64,000 nt of DNA from Pantanalinema rosaneae (GTDB taxonomy: Bacteria > Cyanobacteriota > Cyanobacteriia > Leptolyngbyales > Leptolyngbyaceae). The notes beneath the pieces were generated by a model. That model saw only the letters and a program-made list of their open reading frames with translations. It searched no databases and was not told the DNA's origin. The stretch is from the NCBI RefSeq assembly GCF_050753385.1, contig NZ_JBLZFZ010000020.1, positions 45,063 to 109,062 of the forward strand. The letters are read 5' to 3'. Positions 17,146 to 26,602 of the stretch are shown piece after piece (within the stretch, counting starts at the first letter, position 1; the number at the start of each line of letters is the position of its first letter). The position numbers and the translations under genes were made by a program.

Positions 17146-18333
17146 CTAACGATTGCGTTGGATCAGGATCAGAATTCCTGCCCCTAACGCCAACAGTGTC
17201 GGCAACCAGGCACCTAAAAAGGCAGTGAGAATGCCCTGGAAATACAACACTTCACATAGGCTAAACAGGATGTGGTAGCCAACAATCAAAATCAAGCTAA
17301 TCCCGAAACTGGTTGCCCGAGCAGTCCGCTGCCCTCGCACTCCCAGGGTGGAACCAATCACCCCAAACGCTAAACAAACCAGGGGAAGCGCGACTTTCTG
17401 TTCCAGCCGCAGTTCCATCTTTCGTACTTCTTTGCGGCTGCCCGATTGCCGAATCAGATTCAAATACTCCCGCATCTGTGCCATATTCATCTCGCCTGGA
17501 TCGCGGGAGTTATTGGCTAAATCAAACGGAGTGCGCGGCAGTTGCAGTTGATAGCGCTCAAACCGGAAAATATTGCGATAGGAACCATCGGGCGATACCC
17601 CATAATTAGTCCCATTAAAGAAATTCCAGGTTTTGTCATCCGCATCTAATACCGCCGATTCTGACGTGAGAATTTGGTTCAGTCCTGTCTGAGTAAAATC
17701 CAAAATCGTTACATCTTTCAGCCGAACCCCATCGTATTCCTTGGCATAGTACAGCCGCCCAATCCGTTTGACCTTTTGCCCATCCTCTTTCTTCTCGTTG
17801 TGATATTCCTGATACAGAATGTCACTTTCCCGGTAATTCGGCTCCCGTTTGTTCAGCGCCTGCCGCAGCACCAGGTCAGCCTGCTGGTTACACATCGGCA
17901 CGATCGCTTCATTAAATGCCAAGGTTAGCCCAGTCACCACTAAACTCATGGCGATCGCAGGCATGACCAGACGATACACACTCACCCCGCAACTCCGCAT
18001 CGCGATCAGTTCGCTGTCGCTGGAAAACCGCCCGTAGACAATCAGGCTGGCAAGCAACATCGACATCGGAAACGAATAGGTGATGTAGTAGGGCAGCTTG
18101 AGTAATAACACCTGAATTGCCGTGGTTGCAGGTAATCCGGCATCTGCCATCTTCCGCATCAGGTCAAATAACACCCCGATCGCTACCCCACCGGAGGACA
18201 ATGCCACGACACCAAACAGGAATGGCATCAATAGTTCGCTAATAATATAGCGATCCATTACCGTCATGCCGAAGGACAGCCAAGCCAATGGGTTGAACGG
18301 TGGTCGATTTGTGGTGGAAACACCAGATGCCAT
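17146..18333 (-). CDS. LptF/LptG-family lipopolysaccharide export permease
   Basis: The 395-residue protein has the YjgP/YjgQ architecture: three N-terminal membrane helices (from MDRYIISELLMPF), a periplasmic beta-jellyroll domain (about 135-285), and three C-terminal helices. In the Lpt bridge it forms the inner-membrane channel that extracts lipopolysaccharide. Cyanobacteria commonly have one such permease that would act as a homodimer. The start may be the internal ATG at residue 23 or 26, where the conserved part begins. It lies downstream of lptB and the lptA-like gene on the same strand. Confidence 0.9.
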   Translation of the reverse strand: MASGVSTTNRPPFNPLAWLSFGMTVMDRYIISELLMPFLFGVVALSSGGVAIGVLFDLMRKMADAGLPATTAIQVLLLKLPYYITYSFPMSMLLASLIVYGRFSSDSELIAMRSCGVSVYRLVMPAIAMSLVVTGLTLAFNEAIVPMCNQQADLVLRQALNKREPNYRESDILYQEYHNEKKEDGQKVKRIGRLYYAKEYDGVRLKDVTILDFTQTGLNQILTSESAVLDADDKTWNFFNGTNYGVSPDGSYRNIFRFERYQLQLPRTPFDLANNSRDPGEMNMAQMREYLNLIRQSGSRKEVRKMELRLEQKVALPLVCLAFGVIGSTLGVRGQRTARATSFGISLILIVGYHILFSLCEVLYFQGILTAFLGAWLPTLLALGAGILILIQRNR

Positions 18334-18399
18334 AAGCGTATGAGGTAAAAACGAAACAGCAAAAAAATTAAGCGAACGGTTGCCCCGTCCAAATCACCA

Positions 18400-19128
18400 C
18401 TACGGCTGAAAGTGATCGCCGAGATAATATTGTCTAACTAAAGGATTTGTATACAATTCATCCGAACTACCAGCCGCTAAAATTTGTCCGTCTCGCATAA
18501 TGTAGGAGCGATCGGTAATCGCCAGAGTCTCCCGCACATTATGGTCAGTAATCAAAATTCCTAATTGCCGATCGCGCAACCGCGACACAATTTGCTGAAT
18601 TTCGGCAATCGCGATCGGGTCAACTCCCGCGAACGGTTCATCTAATAATAAAAATTTGGGTCCCACACGACCTGCCGCCAGCGATCGGGCTAATTCCGTC
18701 CGTCGCCGTTCTCCTCCCGAAACCCGAATCCCCAGCGTATTTGCCACTTTTTCTAAGTGAAATTCGTGCAGCAAATATTCCAACCGCCGATTCCACTCCT
18801 GCCGGGGCACATTGGTTTGCTCCATCACCAGCAGAATATTCTCCCGCACCGTCAAATTCCGAAAAATACTGGCTTCCTGGGCTAAGTAACCAATGCCTAA
18901 CCGGGCGCGGCGATGGATGGGGAACGTGGTAATCTCCGTATCATTCAGCCACACTCGCCCCTGATCCGGCTTTTCCAGCCCCGTCGCCATATAAAAGGTC
19001 GTGGTCTTACCGGCTCCATTCGGGCCCAGCAAACCCACCACTTCCCCTTGTGCCACGGATAGACTGACACGGCTGACAACGGCTCGCCGCCCGTAGGTTT
19101 TATGAACATTCTCCAGTACAATCTTCAA
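18400..19128 (-). CDS. lptB: LPS export ABC transporter ATPase LptB
   Basis: The 242-residue ATPase has Walker A GPNGAGKTT at 35-43, the signature VSGGERRRTELARSL, Walker B FLLLDEPFAGVDP and the H-loop TDHNVRETL, all typical of LptB. It powers lipopolysaccharide extraction from the inner membrane with the LptF/G permease encoded 66 bases downstream. It follows the OstA-like gene on the same strand, making a compact lpt cluster. Confidence 0.93.
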   Translation of the reverse strand: MKIVLENVHKTYGRRAVVSRVSLSVAQGEVVGLLGPNGAGKTTTFYMATGLEKPDQGRVWLNDTEITTFPIHRRARLGIGYLAQEASIFRNLTVRENILLVMEQTNVPRQEWNRRLEYLLHEFHLEKVANTLGIRVSGGERRRTELARSLAAGRVGPKFLLLDEPFAGVDPIAIAEIQQIVSRLRDRQLGILITDHNVRETLAITDRSYIMRDGQILAAGSSDELYTNPLVRQYYLGDHFQP

Positions 19129-19253
19129 CAGCCCACTCCTGGCGACCTCGTTCTACCAAGCCACTCGGCAATGATGATTGTAAGCGAATGCGTCTGCTCG
19201 TGGCATCCCCTTACCGAGTGCTACTCCATCCCCTCCTCCGCGAGCGATCGTCC

Positions 19254-19934
19254 TCAAAGTTGATTCGGACGGCTTGGGGCAGTTTGAGTTGGGGCACTTG
19301 GCAAGACGGGCGCTAAGCGATCGGGCGTAATGGGCAATGACCCAGGTGATACTGTACCCGGTGCCGCCCCGGGCAAGGTCGCCGGTGCAGTAATTGGGGT
19401 GGAAAATTCCGACTGAGTGCCAAAGGGAGCCGTGGGATTCGGAGTCACGGCAGGGTTAGCGGGGGGTAAGGTGGGAGCCGGAGTATCCTGCACCAAGTAG
19501 ATAGACTCAACCTGTCTGGGCGGCTGAGGCAATGCCACAAATCGTCCTTCGTCAATCAGATAAGTTACGGTTTCACCCCGCAGGCTATTCCCTTGTTGCA
19601 ATACATACACATTGCCACTTAAGACAATCCGGCGTTCTTTACTAAAGTATTGAGCCTGAGCCGCCGTAGCTTGAATTTGGCGAGAAGGATAGTTAATTTG
19701 CACATTGCCGCGAGCCGTCACCACGCCAGTTTTAGCATTGGCTTCTTGAATATCCGAGCGGAGAGTCATCGGCTGATTGGGCACAGGGGCAGGTACTTGC
19801 GCTTCCGCCATCAGGTTACCGATCGGAATCAAGGAACCATCTGCCAGCAGGGTTGTAGATAGAACCGTAGCCGCGATCGCCCCAAGTCGCAGGCGATGCC
19901 AGGAAGAGTGAGAGAGCCGAAAAACACACATCAT
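19254..19934 (-). CDS. LptA/OstA-like periplasmic LPS transport protein
   Basis: The 226-residue protein has an N-terminal signal sequence, then an OstA/LptA beta-jellyroll at about 52-145 (GVVTARGNVQINYP, GNVYVLQQGNSLRGE), and a long Pro/Thr/Ala-rich C-terminal tail of low complexity. LptA forms the periplasmic bridge carrying lipopolysaccharide to the outer membrane. The proline-rich tail is unusual for proteobacterial LptA and may span or anchor to the cell wall. It is the first gene of the leftward lpt cluster. Confidence 0.85.
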   Translation of the reverse strand: MMCVFRLSHSSWHRLRLGAIAATVLSTTLLADGSLIPIGNLMAEAQVPAPVPNQPMTLRSDIQEANAKTGVVTARGNVQINYPSRQIQATAAQAQYFSKERRIVLSGNVYVLQQGNSLRGETVTYLIDEGRFVALPQPPRQVESIYLVQDTPAPTLPPANPAVTPNPTAPFGTQSEFSTPITAPATLPGAAPGTVSPGSLPITPDRLAPVLPSAPTQTAPSRPNQL

Positions 19935-20096
19935 GGAGCGACCAAAATAATATAGTTCAGCGATGAGATTGAAACTGGGCGCTAACCCCTTAAGTTTACC
20001 TATATCCTACCGAGAGACAAGCAAATCAATCTTAGATGACTAAAGTAGCTGGACGCGGGTAGGCTTAGAAAAGTTTCTTAAGTGACACATCACCTC

Positions 20097-20537
20097 CTAG
20101 TGCCCCACTCTTTCTAATCGGGGCAGGCGTAGTCCGGAAAGTTCGGGAAATTCTTGAGTGATCGTGGTCGAGGCGAGCGCATCCGGGTGACTGAGGGATT
20201 GGGCAACGATCGCGACATGTTCGGCTCCGGTTTGCTGCAAGCCTTGCAGTAATTGCCTGGTTTGTTCGAGCAAGCGATCGAGGTCGATTTCGGCATAGTC
20301 CGGTCGATAGCCCTGTAACCGACTCATGCCCTCCCCCAACAAAATCACGGCACCGCGCCAATTGTGATTTTCCAGATGATGCAGTGCCACCGCAATTTGC
20401 AGAATCCCTTGATAGAATTTTTTATCCGCCTCGATCGCCTCCATCCATAACGCCTCTAGCGTGTCATGACAGGCGTAAAACTGTTGCTGGTTAAATTGCT
20501 CGACACCTAACCAAAATGCTTCGGGAATCGTCTCCAT
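20097..20537 (-). CDS. DUF309 domain-containing protein
   Basis: The 146-residue helical protein shows the DUF309 pattern FNQQQFYACHDTLEALWMEA, followed by KKFYQGILQIAVALHHLENHNWRGA. The function is unknown. A longer open frame extends upstream, but the domain begins right at ATG 20537, which has a GAGAGG inside the end of the DUF58 gene and lies five bases after its stop; that makes 20537 the likely start. It is probably translated from the DUF58 message. Confidence 0.87.
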   Translation of the reverse strand: METIPEAFWLGVEQFNQQQFYACHDTLEALWMEAIEADKKFYQGILQIAVALHHLENHNWRGAVILLGEGMSRLQGYRPDYAEIDLDRLLEQTRQLLQGLQQTGAEHVAIVAQSLSHPDALASTTITQEFPELSGLRLPRLERVGH

Positions 20538-20542
20538 CGGGT

Positions 20543-21748
20543 TTAACCTCTCGCTCCCAAGGCAGCCTGTAATTGCAGTTGTAACGGGGACTCTGGTTTG
20601 ATCACAATGCCAACACTCGAGCGGGTCAGCAAAGCAGATTTCGTTTCGCTCTGCCATTGCTCTGGCGGTTGATCCCCCGTCCATAAGATCCAGCGGCTAC
20701 CGGGCGGTAGAGTATTCAAACTTGCCGGATTTTGTGTTAACCAGACTAAAGGAACGGTTGGCAAACTCTCTGCCCGAATTGATTCCCCAGGATAGGTCGC
20801 CGCCAGTGCTTCTAACACACCCTGATTCCCCTGAAGCAAGCCGGTTCCCGCCGTCCACAATCGGACACTCATACTGCAATGACAGGCATAGAAATAGAGG
20901 GAAGCCGCCGCAATTACCGCTTGTTCAAAGTCCTCGGGTGGCTCCGCCAAGGTAGTGGACGATCGCCAGGAGGCAGCACTATCTAAACAAATGATCAGTT
21001 CCTGTCCCCCCGTAAACACTTCTAATTCCCGGACTCGCAATTCACCATAACGGGCACTGGTACGCCAATGGACAAACCGGGTGGCATCTCCCCAACGATA
21101 GGGACGCAAGGAACGGGTCAAGCCTTCGGTCGCCGCCTGGGATCGCCGATCGCTGTTTAACTGCAAGCTGGTATCCCGTCCCATTTCATCAATCAGAGGG
21201 CATTGGGTTAAGGGTAATACCGTGGGATAGACGATCGCGATCGCCTTCACGGTATGCGATCGGCGGCACCAAAATAATCCCCAGGGAGCTGCTGTCCTGA
21301 CCTGGAGAGATTGCCAGCGATAAATGCCCCGACGGGAGGTCGGCTGGGTATAGATCCAGCGATAACTGTCGTGTGGGGCAATTTGTTCGATCGAGGTAAC
21401 GACGGGTTGCCCTAGCACATGCGGCAATAAGTCCCTGACCTGAAGTAAGGTTTTGCTGTGCTGACTGCGATTCTCAATCAACACTTCGATCGTCAACACA
21501 TCCCCAGCACTAACGGGATGAATCGGGCACCGCTGAATCTGTAAATGGCGCACCATCCGTTCTGGCAAAATTGCCGCGATCGCCAGCAGAGCCAGTCCAA
21601 TCCCACTAAGGACATAGAGCCAACCCGCCATTGTATTTGTAGCTGCCATAAAGAAGAAGATCGACACTCCTCCTAACAACCAGCCACTATAGGCAGGCGC
21701 AACCCAATGGCTTTCTAGCCAATCAGCCATTCGTCTTGTGATCTTCAT
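20543..21748 (-). CDS. DUF58 domain-containing protein
   Basis: The 401-residue protein has two N-terminal membrane helices (about 20-65), an immunoglobulin-like middle part and the DUF58 motif GLTRSLRPYRWGDATRFVHWRTSARYGELRVRE (shown in part at about 210-240). DUF58 proteins often sit beside MoxR AAA ATPases and vWA proteins; none is adjacent here, where it is coupled with DUF309. The role is unresolved. It is divergent from pilT. Confidence 0.87.
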   Translation of the reverse strand: MKITRRMADWLESHWVAPAYSGWLLGGVSIFFFMAATNTMAGWLYVLSGIGLALLAIAAILPERMVRHLQIQRCPIHPVSAGDVLTIEVLIENRSQHSKTLLQVRDLLPHVLGQPVVTSIEQIAPHDSYRWIYTQPTSRRGIYRWQSLQVRTAAPWGLFWCRRSHTVKAIAIVYPTVLPLTQCPLIDEMGRDTSLQLNSDRRSQAATEGLTRSLRPYRWGDATRFVHWRTSARYGELRVRELEVFTGGQELIICLDSAASWRSSTTLAEPPEDFEQAVIAAASLYFYACHCSMSVRLWTAGTGLLQGNQGVLEALAATYPGESIRAESLPTVPLVWLTQNPASLNTLPPGSRWILWTGDQPPEQWQSETKSALLTRSSVGIVIKPESPLQLQLQAALGARG

Positions 21749-22081
21749 TGCCCCATATCCCTGATCAACTCACTATTAACCCCACGAAACCTGTTTATCC
21801 GATCAGCCAAAATCGATCGTCGGTTCCCTGCTGCCTGGATCAATCATGGCTTACCCCCAATTCTTTAGCTTGATTTAATGACAACAATCTAAAGATAGAG
21901 ACTGCTAGAAAGTTACTCGATACAATAATTAGATATCGTTAAAGGCAATGATCCGTAATTTAGCGGTCGGTTTCATTGGAAGCAGGTTTGGCTTCCTCAG
22001 GCTAGTTTAACCAGGTTAAGTGGACTCAGTTACCCTGGTTGACATAGTTGCCCGATTCGATGAACTACCAGGAAGATAGCA
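21749..22081. other. Divergent promoter region between DUF58 and pilT
   Basis: No gene is seen. GGAAGC and GCTTCC at about 21978-21996 could form a small hairpin in the pilT leader. AGGAAG precedes the pilT ATG by seven bases. Confidence 0.4.
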
Positions 22082-23305
22082 ATGAGCAGTTCGATGTCCC
22101 CCCGACCCCACGATAACCCGTCCTCGGTTCCCCCTCCTCCTCCTGCACCCACCCCGATCGTCGCCCAATCCCGCAGTACGATCGAGCAAATGGTTCGGGA
22201 TGCTCATGCGCGACAAGCGTCGGATATTCACATTCGGGTGGGAGAGTTACCCCGCTTTCGCATCCAGGGGCAGATGATGCAACCGCGTGATCAGGTTAAA
22301 GTCACACCACAGATTTTTGAACAATATCTCAACGAAATCTTGACTCCCCACCAACGACAAGACTTTGCCCGGACTAAGGAGCTAGACACCGCCATCTACT
22401 ATCCTGACTTAGTCCGCTGTCGGGTCAACGTGTTTGAGTCGTTAACGGGGGGCGCGATCGTACTGCGATTGATTTCTCTGGAAGTTCCTTCGATCGATGG
22501 TTTGGGCTTACCCGATGTCCTGAAATACCTGGTGTCCTACCCTCAGGGCTTGATTTTGGTGACTGGCCCAACGGGTTCCGGGAAATCGACCACCATTGCC
22601 GCCATGATTCGGCATTTGAACGAAAGCCTGAATAAACATATTGTAACGATCGAAGATCCGATTGAATATGTGCATCCCTCCCAAAAGTGCCTGATCAGCC
22701 AACGGGAAGTCGGCTTACACACCTTGGAATTTGAACATGCCCTACGCGCCGTGTTGCGGGAAGACCCGGATGTGATTCTGATTGGGGAAATGCGCGATCG
22801 AGTTACCGTCGATACCGCATTGAAAGCGGCTCAAACCGGGCACTTAGTGTTGGGTACTCTCCATACACGCAGTGCTTTGAATGCTCTGAATCGCTTACTC
22901 AATATCTACAACCCGGACGAACAGCCTGCCATGCGGGTACAGATTACCGAGTCTCTGGTTTCGGTGATTGCCCAATTACTGATTCCGACCACGGATGGTC
23001 GGCGGACGGCCGCCCACGAAATCCTGATTAATACCCCCGCCATGCAGGATTATTTGCTCAAGGGCAATGAAGCTGAGGCATTCCAGTTAATGGAAACTGG
23101 AACTAACGAAGGGATGCAGGTGATGAACCAGGTGCTATGTGATCTGGTGCTGCTGGGTAAGATTAGCCCGGATGAAGCGGTGAAAGCCTCACCGGATGCG
23201 GGTGATCTGCGGCGACGAGTCCGCAATGAAGGCTTTGATCCCTCGCGATCGTCGAATCGTGATTTTGAAGGCATGGGAACAGGACGGGAATATCGCCCCG
23301 TGTAG
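22082..23305 (+). CDS. pilT: Type IV pilus retraction ATPase PilT
   Basis: The 407-residue secretion ATPase has a Pro-rich N-terminal leader (about 1-30), then the PilT N-domain (DAHARQASDIHIRVG), Walker A GPTGSGKST at 162-170, the Asp box TIEDPIEYVH, Walker B DVILIGEMRD and the His box LGTLHT. The AIRNLIRE-like retraction motif is replaced by YLLKGNEAEAF in the matching region. It depolymerises type IV pili for twitching and phototactic movement. Cyanobacteria carry PilT1 and PilT2 paralogues; I cannot assign which this is. Confidence 0.9.
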   Translation: MSSSMSPRPHDNPSSVPPPPPAPTPIVAQSRSTIEQMVRDAHARQASDIHIRVGELPRFRIQGQMMQPRDQVKVTPQIFEQYLNEILTPHQRQDFARTKELDTAIYYPDLVRCRVNVFESLTGGAIVLRLISLEVPSIDGLGLPDVLKYLVSYPQGLILVTGPTGSGKSTTIAAMIRHLNESLNKHIVTIEDPIEYVHPSQKCLISQREVGLHTLEFEHALRAVLREDPDVILIGEMRDRVTVDTALKAAQTGHLVLGTLHTRSALNALNRLLNIYNPDEQPAMRVQITESLVSVIAQLLIPTTDGRRTAAHEILINTPAMQDYLLKGNEAEAFQLMETGTNEGMQVMNQVLCDLVLLGKISPDEAVKASPDAGDLRRRVRNEGFDPSRSSNRDFEGMGTGREYRPV

Positions 23306-23379
23306 GCGGAAGCCGTCTACAAATGCCAATTAGCCATGTGGGACAGTCCTCTCGGATTGCCCCACTCTGATGAACTAGC

Positions 23380-25179
23380 CTACTTTTTACCTGCCAACTT
23401 TTTTACCTTTGCCAACTTCCGCAAGCGGATTGACTGGGGGGTAATTTCCAGCAATTCATCGGGACCAATATATTCCAACGCCCGCTCCAGGCTCATTTCG
23501 ACTGGGGCTTGCAATTGTACCAGTTCCTCGCCACCCGATGCCCGGTGGTTGGTCAATTGCTTCGTCTTACAGACATTCAGTTCCAGATCCTGCGGACGAT
23601 TATGTTCGCCCACAATCATGCCCTTGTACACCCGAGTGCCAGGGATGATGAAAAATACTCCCCGATCCTCCGCATTCTTCATGGCATAGAAGGTGGCTAC
23701 CCCTTCCTCAAAGGCAATCAGCACCCCATTCCGACGGGCTTCAATTTCGCCCGATAGCGGACGGTAATCCAAAAAGCTATGGTTCATGATGCCTTCGCCT
23801 CGGGTCATCCGCATAAATTCACCCCGGAAGCCGATCAAGCCCCGCGCCGGAATCACAAACTCTAACTGAGTGCGTCCGTTTGTCCCTACCTGCATATCCT
23901 GCATTTCACCCTTGCGTTGCCCCAAGCGTTCGATACAGCTACCCACCGCTTCCTCAGGCACATCCAGCACCAGGGTTTCATAGGGTTCGCAGGGTTGCCC
24001 ATTTACTTCCCGATAGATCACCTGAGGCTGGGATACCTGGAATTCATAGCCTTCCCGCCGCATGGTTTCGATCAAAATTCCGAGGTGAAGTTCTCCCCGA
24101 CCCGAGACAAGATACTTATCGGGAGAGTCGGTTTCTTCTACCCGTAGAGCCACGTTCGTCTCCAATTCGCGGAACAGGCGATCGCGCACCTGGCGAGAAG
24201 TCACCAGCGACCCTTCTTGTCCGGCAAACGGCGAGTCATTCACCGAGAAGGTCATCTGTAACGTGGGTTCATCGACTTTAATCAGGGGCAGAGCTTGGGG
24301 ATCATTTGGATCCGTAATGGTTTCGCCAATATTGGCATCAGCAAAGCCAGCTACCGCCACAATATTGCCTGCCGAAGCAGATTCAATATCAATCCGCTTC
24401 AGTCCTTCAAAGCCCATCAGCTTGGTGATCTTGGCTTTCACCATCTGTCCGGTTTCCGTCATCAGCGCAGCTTGCTGCCCCATGCGGATCACGCCATTGT
24501 GGATCTTGCCAATCACAATCCGCCCCAGGTAATCCGAGTAGTCCAGGGTCGTGACTTGCAATTGCAATGGCTTTTCTGGATCACCAACTGGCGGGGGCAC
24601 ATGGCGCAGAAAGGCATCAAACAACGGCTGCATGTCTACCCGTTCATCTTCGAGCTGATCGATCGCGAAGCCAGCTAAACCAGAGGCAAACAGGTAAGGA
24701 AACTCACACTGGTCATCATCTGCGCCCAGTTCCAGAAATAGATCTAAGACTTTGTCAATTGCCCCGTGGGGATTTGCCTGGGGGCGATCGATTTTGTTGA
24801 CCAGCACGATCGGGCGTAGCCCTTTTTCCAGAGCCTTCTTCAACACAAACCGAGTTTGGGGCATCGGACCTTCGTTGGCATCCACAATCAGTAGACAGCC
24901 ATCCACCATTCCCAATACCCGCTCTACCTCGCCACCGAAGTCAGCGTGTCCCGGCGTATCAACAATATTGATCAGCGTATCTTTGTAGCGAACCGCCGTA
25001 TTCTTCGACAAAATTGTGATTCCCCGTTCCCGCTCTAGCGCGTTCGAGTCCATCACACAATCGGGTACGTCTTCGCCTTCCCGAAACGTTCCAGCTTGCT
25101 TAAGGAGCGCATCAACGAGGGTGGTCTTGCCGTGATCAACGTGAGCAATGATGGCAACATTGCGGATAGGCAGGGTCAT
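23380..25179 (-). CDS. typA: Ribosome-associated GTPase TypA/BipA
   Basis: The 599-residue translational GTPase has G1 AHVDHGKTT at 12-20, the effector-region RGITI, G3 DTPGHADFGGE, G4 NKIDRP and the TypA-specific C-terminal region with LSGEIEARRNGVLIAFEEG. TypA acts in ribosome assembly and stress-responsive translation. It is a single gene in convergent orientation with pilT; the short gap holds an imperfect hairpin (GTGGGACAGTC with GATTGCCCCAC, 23338-23362) of uncertain terminator function. Confidence 0.95.
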   Translation of the reverse strand: MTLPIRNVAIIAHVDHGKTTLVDALLKQAGTFREGEDVPDCVMDSNALERERGITILSKNTAVRYKDTLINIVDTPGHADFGGEVERVLGMVDGCLLIVDANEGPMPQTRFVLKKALEKGLRPIVLVNKIDRPQANPHGAIDKVLDLFLELGADDDQCEFPYLFASGLAGFAIDQLEDERVDMQPLFDAFLRHVPPPVGDPEKPLQLQVTTLDYSDYLGRIVIGKIHNGVIRMGQQAALMTETGQMVKAKITKLMGFEGLKRIDIESASAGNIVAVAGFADANIGETITDPNDPQALPLIKVDEPTLQMTFSVNDSPFAGQEGSLVTSRQVRDRLFRELETNVALRVEETDSPDKYLVSGRGELHLGILIETMRREGYEFQVSQPQVIYREVNGQPCEPYETLVLDVPEEAVGSCIERLGQRKGEMQDMQVGTNGRTQLEFVIPARGLIGFRGEFMRMTRGEGIMNHSFLDYRPLSGEIEARRNGVLIAFEEGVATFYAMKNAEDRGVFFIIPGTRVYKGMIVGEHNRPQDLELNVCKTKQLTNHRASGGEELVQLQAPVEMSLERALEYIGPDELLEITPQSIRLRKLAKVKKLAGKK

Positions 25180-25333
25180 AAAAAGGGATCCAGGTAAGAG
25201 AGGATGTGTGAGTAACTGGCTTCTTAAGCAAGTTTTCCTAAAGACAAGTCACGAATTCTGGTAAAGAAGCCTTAACAATTCTAACCTAATCTACACAACG
25301 ATCGCCGAGTGTTTCCGACGAACTGATTCAAAA

Positions 25334-25356
25334 AAGGGCACAAAAATTGCGCCCTT
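25334..25356 (-). terminator. Terminator of psb28
   Basis: Read leftward, AAGGGCGCA and TGTGCCCTT form a nine-base stem with one G-T pair around a T-rich loop, followed by further T residues (complement of 25330-25335). It is just after the psb28 stop. Confidence 0.85.
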
Positions 25357-25395
25357 GCAGGAGTCAAGTCACCCTAAAGAGTACCTGCGTCGCAC

Positions 25396-25737
25396 CTAAC
25401 CGTCAGATTTAGTAAAGCCCAGATCATTCTCTTGAGCATAGCGTTCCATAAACCGCATAAAGCGATCCCATTCTTCTACCGACTTCATTAAGTAGACCGC
25501 TTCTAACGCTTCGGGTTGACCATTGATAAATTTTGCTTTCACTTCGCGGGTACTCAGTTCGCCCTCTTCATCAATTAAATACATCCCGGTAATTCCTTCA
25601 GGCTGAGCACTGGTTAATGCCTTGGGATTTTGGAAATAGAAAGTTGCTGTACCATTGCTACCATCCCGCGCTCGCGTCAGCCGCACATCAGGAATTACAT
25701 CTTCATCCACGCCTCTCGCAAATTGAATTCGAGCCAT
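25396..25737 (-). CDS. psb28: Photosystem II assembly protein Psb28
   Basis: The 113-residue protein matches Psb28 throughout (ARIQFARGVDEDVIPDVRLTR, YFQNPKAL, FMRFMERYAQENDL). Psb28 binds the cytoplasmic side of CP47 assembly intermediates during photosystem II biogenesis and repair. The frame could begin nine codons earlier, but homologues begin at MARIQF, so ATG 25737 is preferred. The Shine-Dalgarno sequence is weak. It is followed by a clear terminator, so it is probably monocistronic. Confidence 0.95.
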   Translation of the reverse strand: MARIQFARGVDEDVIPDVRLTRARDGSNGTATFYFQNPKALTSAQPEGITGMYLIDEEGELSTREVKAKFINGQPEALEAVYLMKSVEEWDRFMRFMERYAQENDLGFTKSDG

Positions 25738-25910
25738 ATTGATGCCTACTGTGTTGTGAGTCACTATTCTCCCATCATCCCATCATCGGGGGTAGGACTA
25801 GTACAGCTTGGCAAAAATCACTCCACCAACCGATCCCAGACCCACCTGCTGTCCTTGACCTGAGGTATCCCCCAGCAGAATCAGGCAATCCGCCACTTCA
25901 GTCAAGACAA

Positions 25911-26273
25911 TCAGGAGGCAGCCGCAGGCTCGGTAATCGATTCACTTGGCACTCCCATGCCATCATTCAATTCCTCTAGGCGTTGCTGATGCTCTAGATC
26001 TAGAGCCGTTGGCAGAATATCTTCTACTTGCAGTCGATCGCAGGGGATCGTATCGGACAGAATTGCACTTGCCATCATGCCACAGTGGATTTCTAGCAAG
26101 CCTTCAGGGGGAGCTTCAAAGATCAAGCGCTGACCCGGAAACACGACGCGTTCAAAATACCAGTTGGCAATATTGGCAATGCGGGCGATTTGCATGCGAC
26201 TAGTCGCATTGACATAGCAGCAAACAATGGGATCGTGGCTACCGGACGGTAGGGGATCAAGGACTTGAGCCAT
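25911..26273 (-). CDS. DUF1830 domain-containing protein
   Basis: The 120-residue protein matches DUF1830, with IVCCYVNATSRMQIARI and NWYFERVVFPGQRLIFEAPPE near the N-terminus and MMASAILSDTIPCDRL in the middle. The family is essentially cyanobacterial and of unknown function. It has no membrane segment. It lies upstream of psb28 on the same strand with a 170-base gap, so linkage in one transcript is uncertain. Confidence 0.88.
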   Translation of the reverse strand: MAQVLDPLPSGSHDPIVCCYVNATSRMQIARIANIANWYFERVVFPGQRLIFEAPPEGLLEIHCGMMASAILSDTIPCDRLQVEDILPTALDLEHQQRLEELNDGMGVPSESITEPAAAS

Positions 26274-26495
26274 GATTAAATAAAGTTAAAAAAGATTCTG
26301 AGGCATTAAAGGTTATATACAAGCTAACACCGAGCGATCCCCTACGGTTGTAAATCCGGTTACCATCTCAGCGATTCTATGAGTTACTGCCCTCAAATCC
26401 CCCTTAAGGATGACTCGGCATTTACACAACGATCGTACTGAGGTAACGTGCTGCCACCCCGACTAGCGTTCATCTTTCTCTGTTGACAAATAAAC

Positions 26496-26530
26496 CCCTG
26501 TAATGATCGTGACCAATTGATCATGCAGGG
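26496..26530 (+). other. Hairpin in the leader of the radical SAM gene
   Basis: CCCTGTAATGATC and GATCATGCAGGG form a stem of about 12 pairs with one bulge around a ten-base loop, some 70 bases before the start codon. TTGACA at 26483-26488 precedes it. It may be a leader-RNA structure or operator. The rest of 26274-26602 has no gene. Confidence 0.5.
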
Positions 26531-26602
26531 AAAAGAAGTCGGTGGTATCGTAAAGTTATATGAAAATAGTTTTCAGATTTCTGACTTACACGATTATTGA
26601 TA

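Noticed and set aside
20538..20684. Longer N-terminus for the DUF309 protein
   Set aside because: The extension lies inside the DUF58 gene, and the domain begins at ATG 20537 with a good ribosome binding site.
23338..23362. Terminator for typA and pilT
   Set aside because: The stem has two mismatches and no T run on either side, so it is only mentioned under typA.
26597..26602. TTG start for the radical SAM gene
   Set aside because: It adds only Met-Ile before an ATG that begins the conserved sequence.
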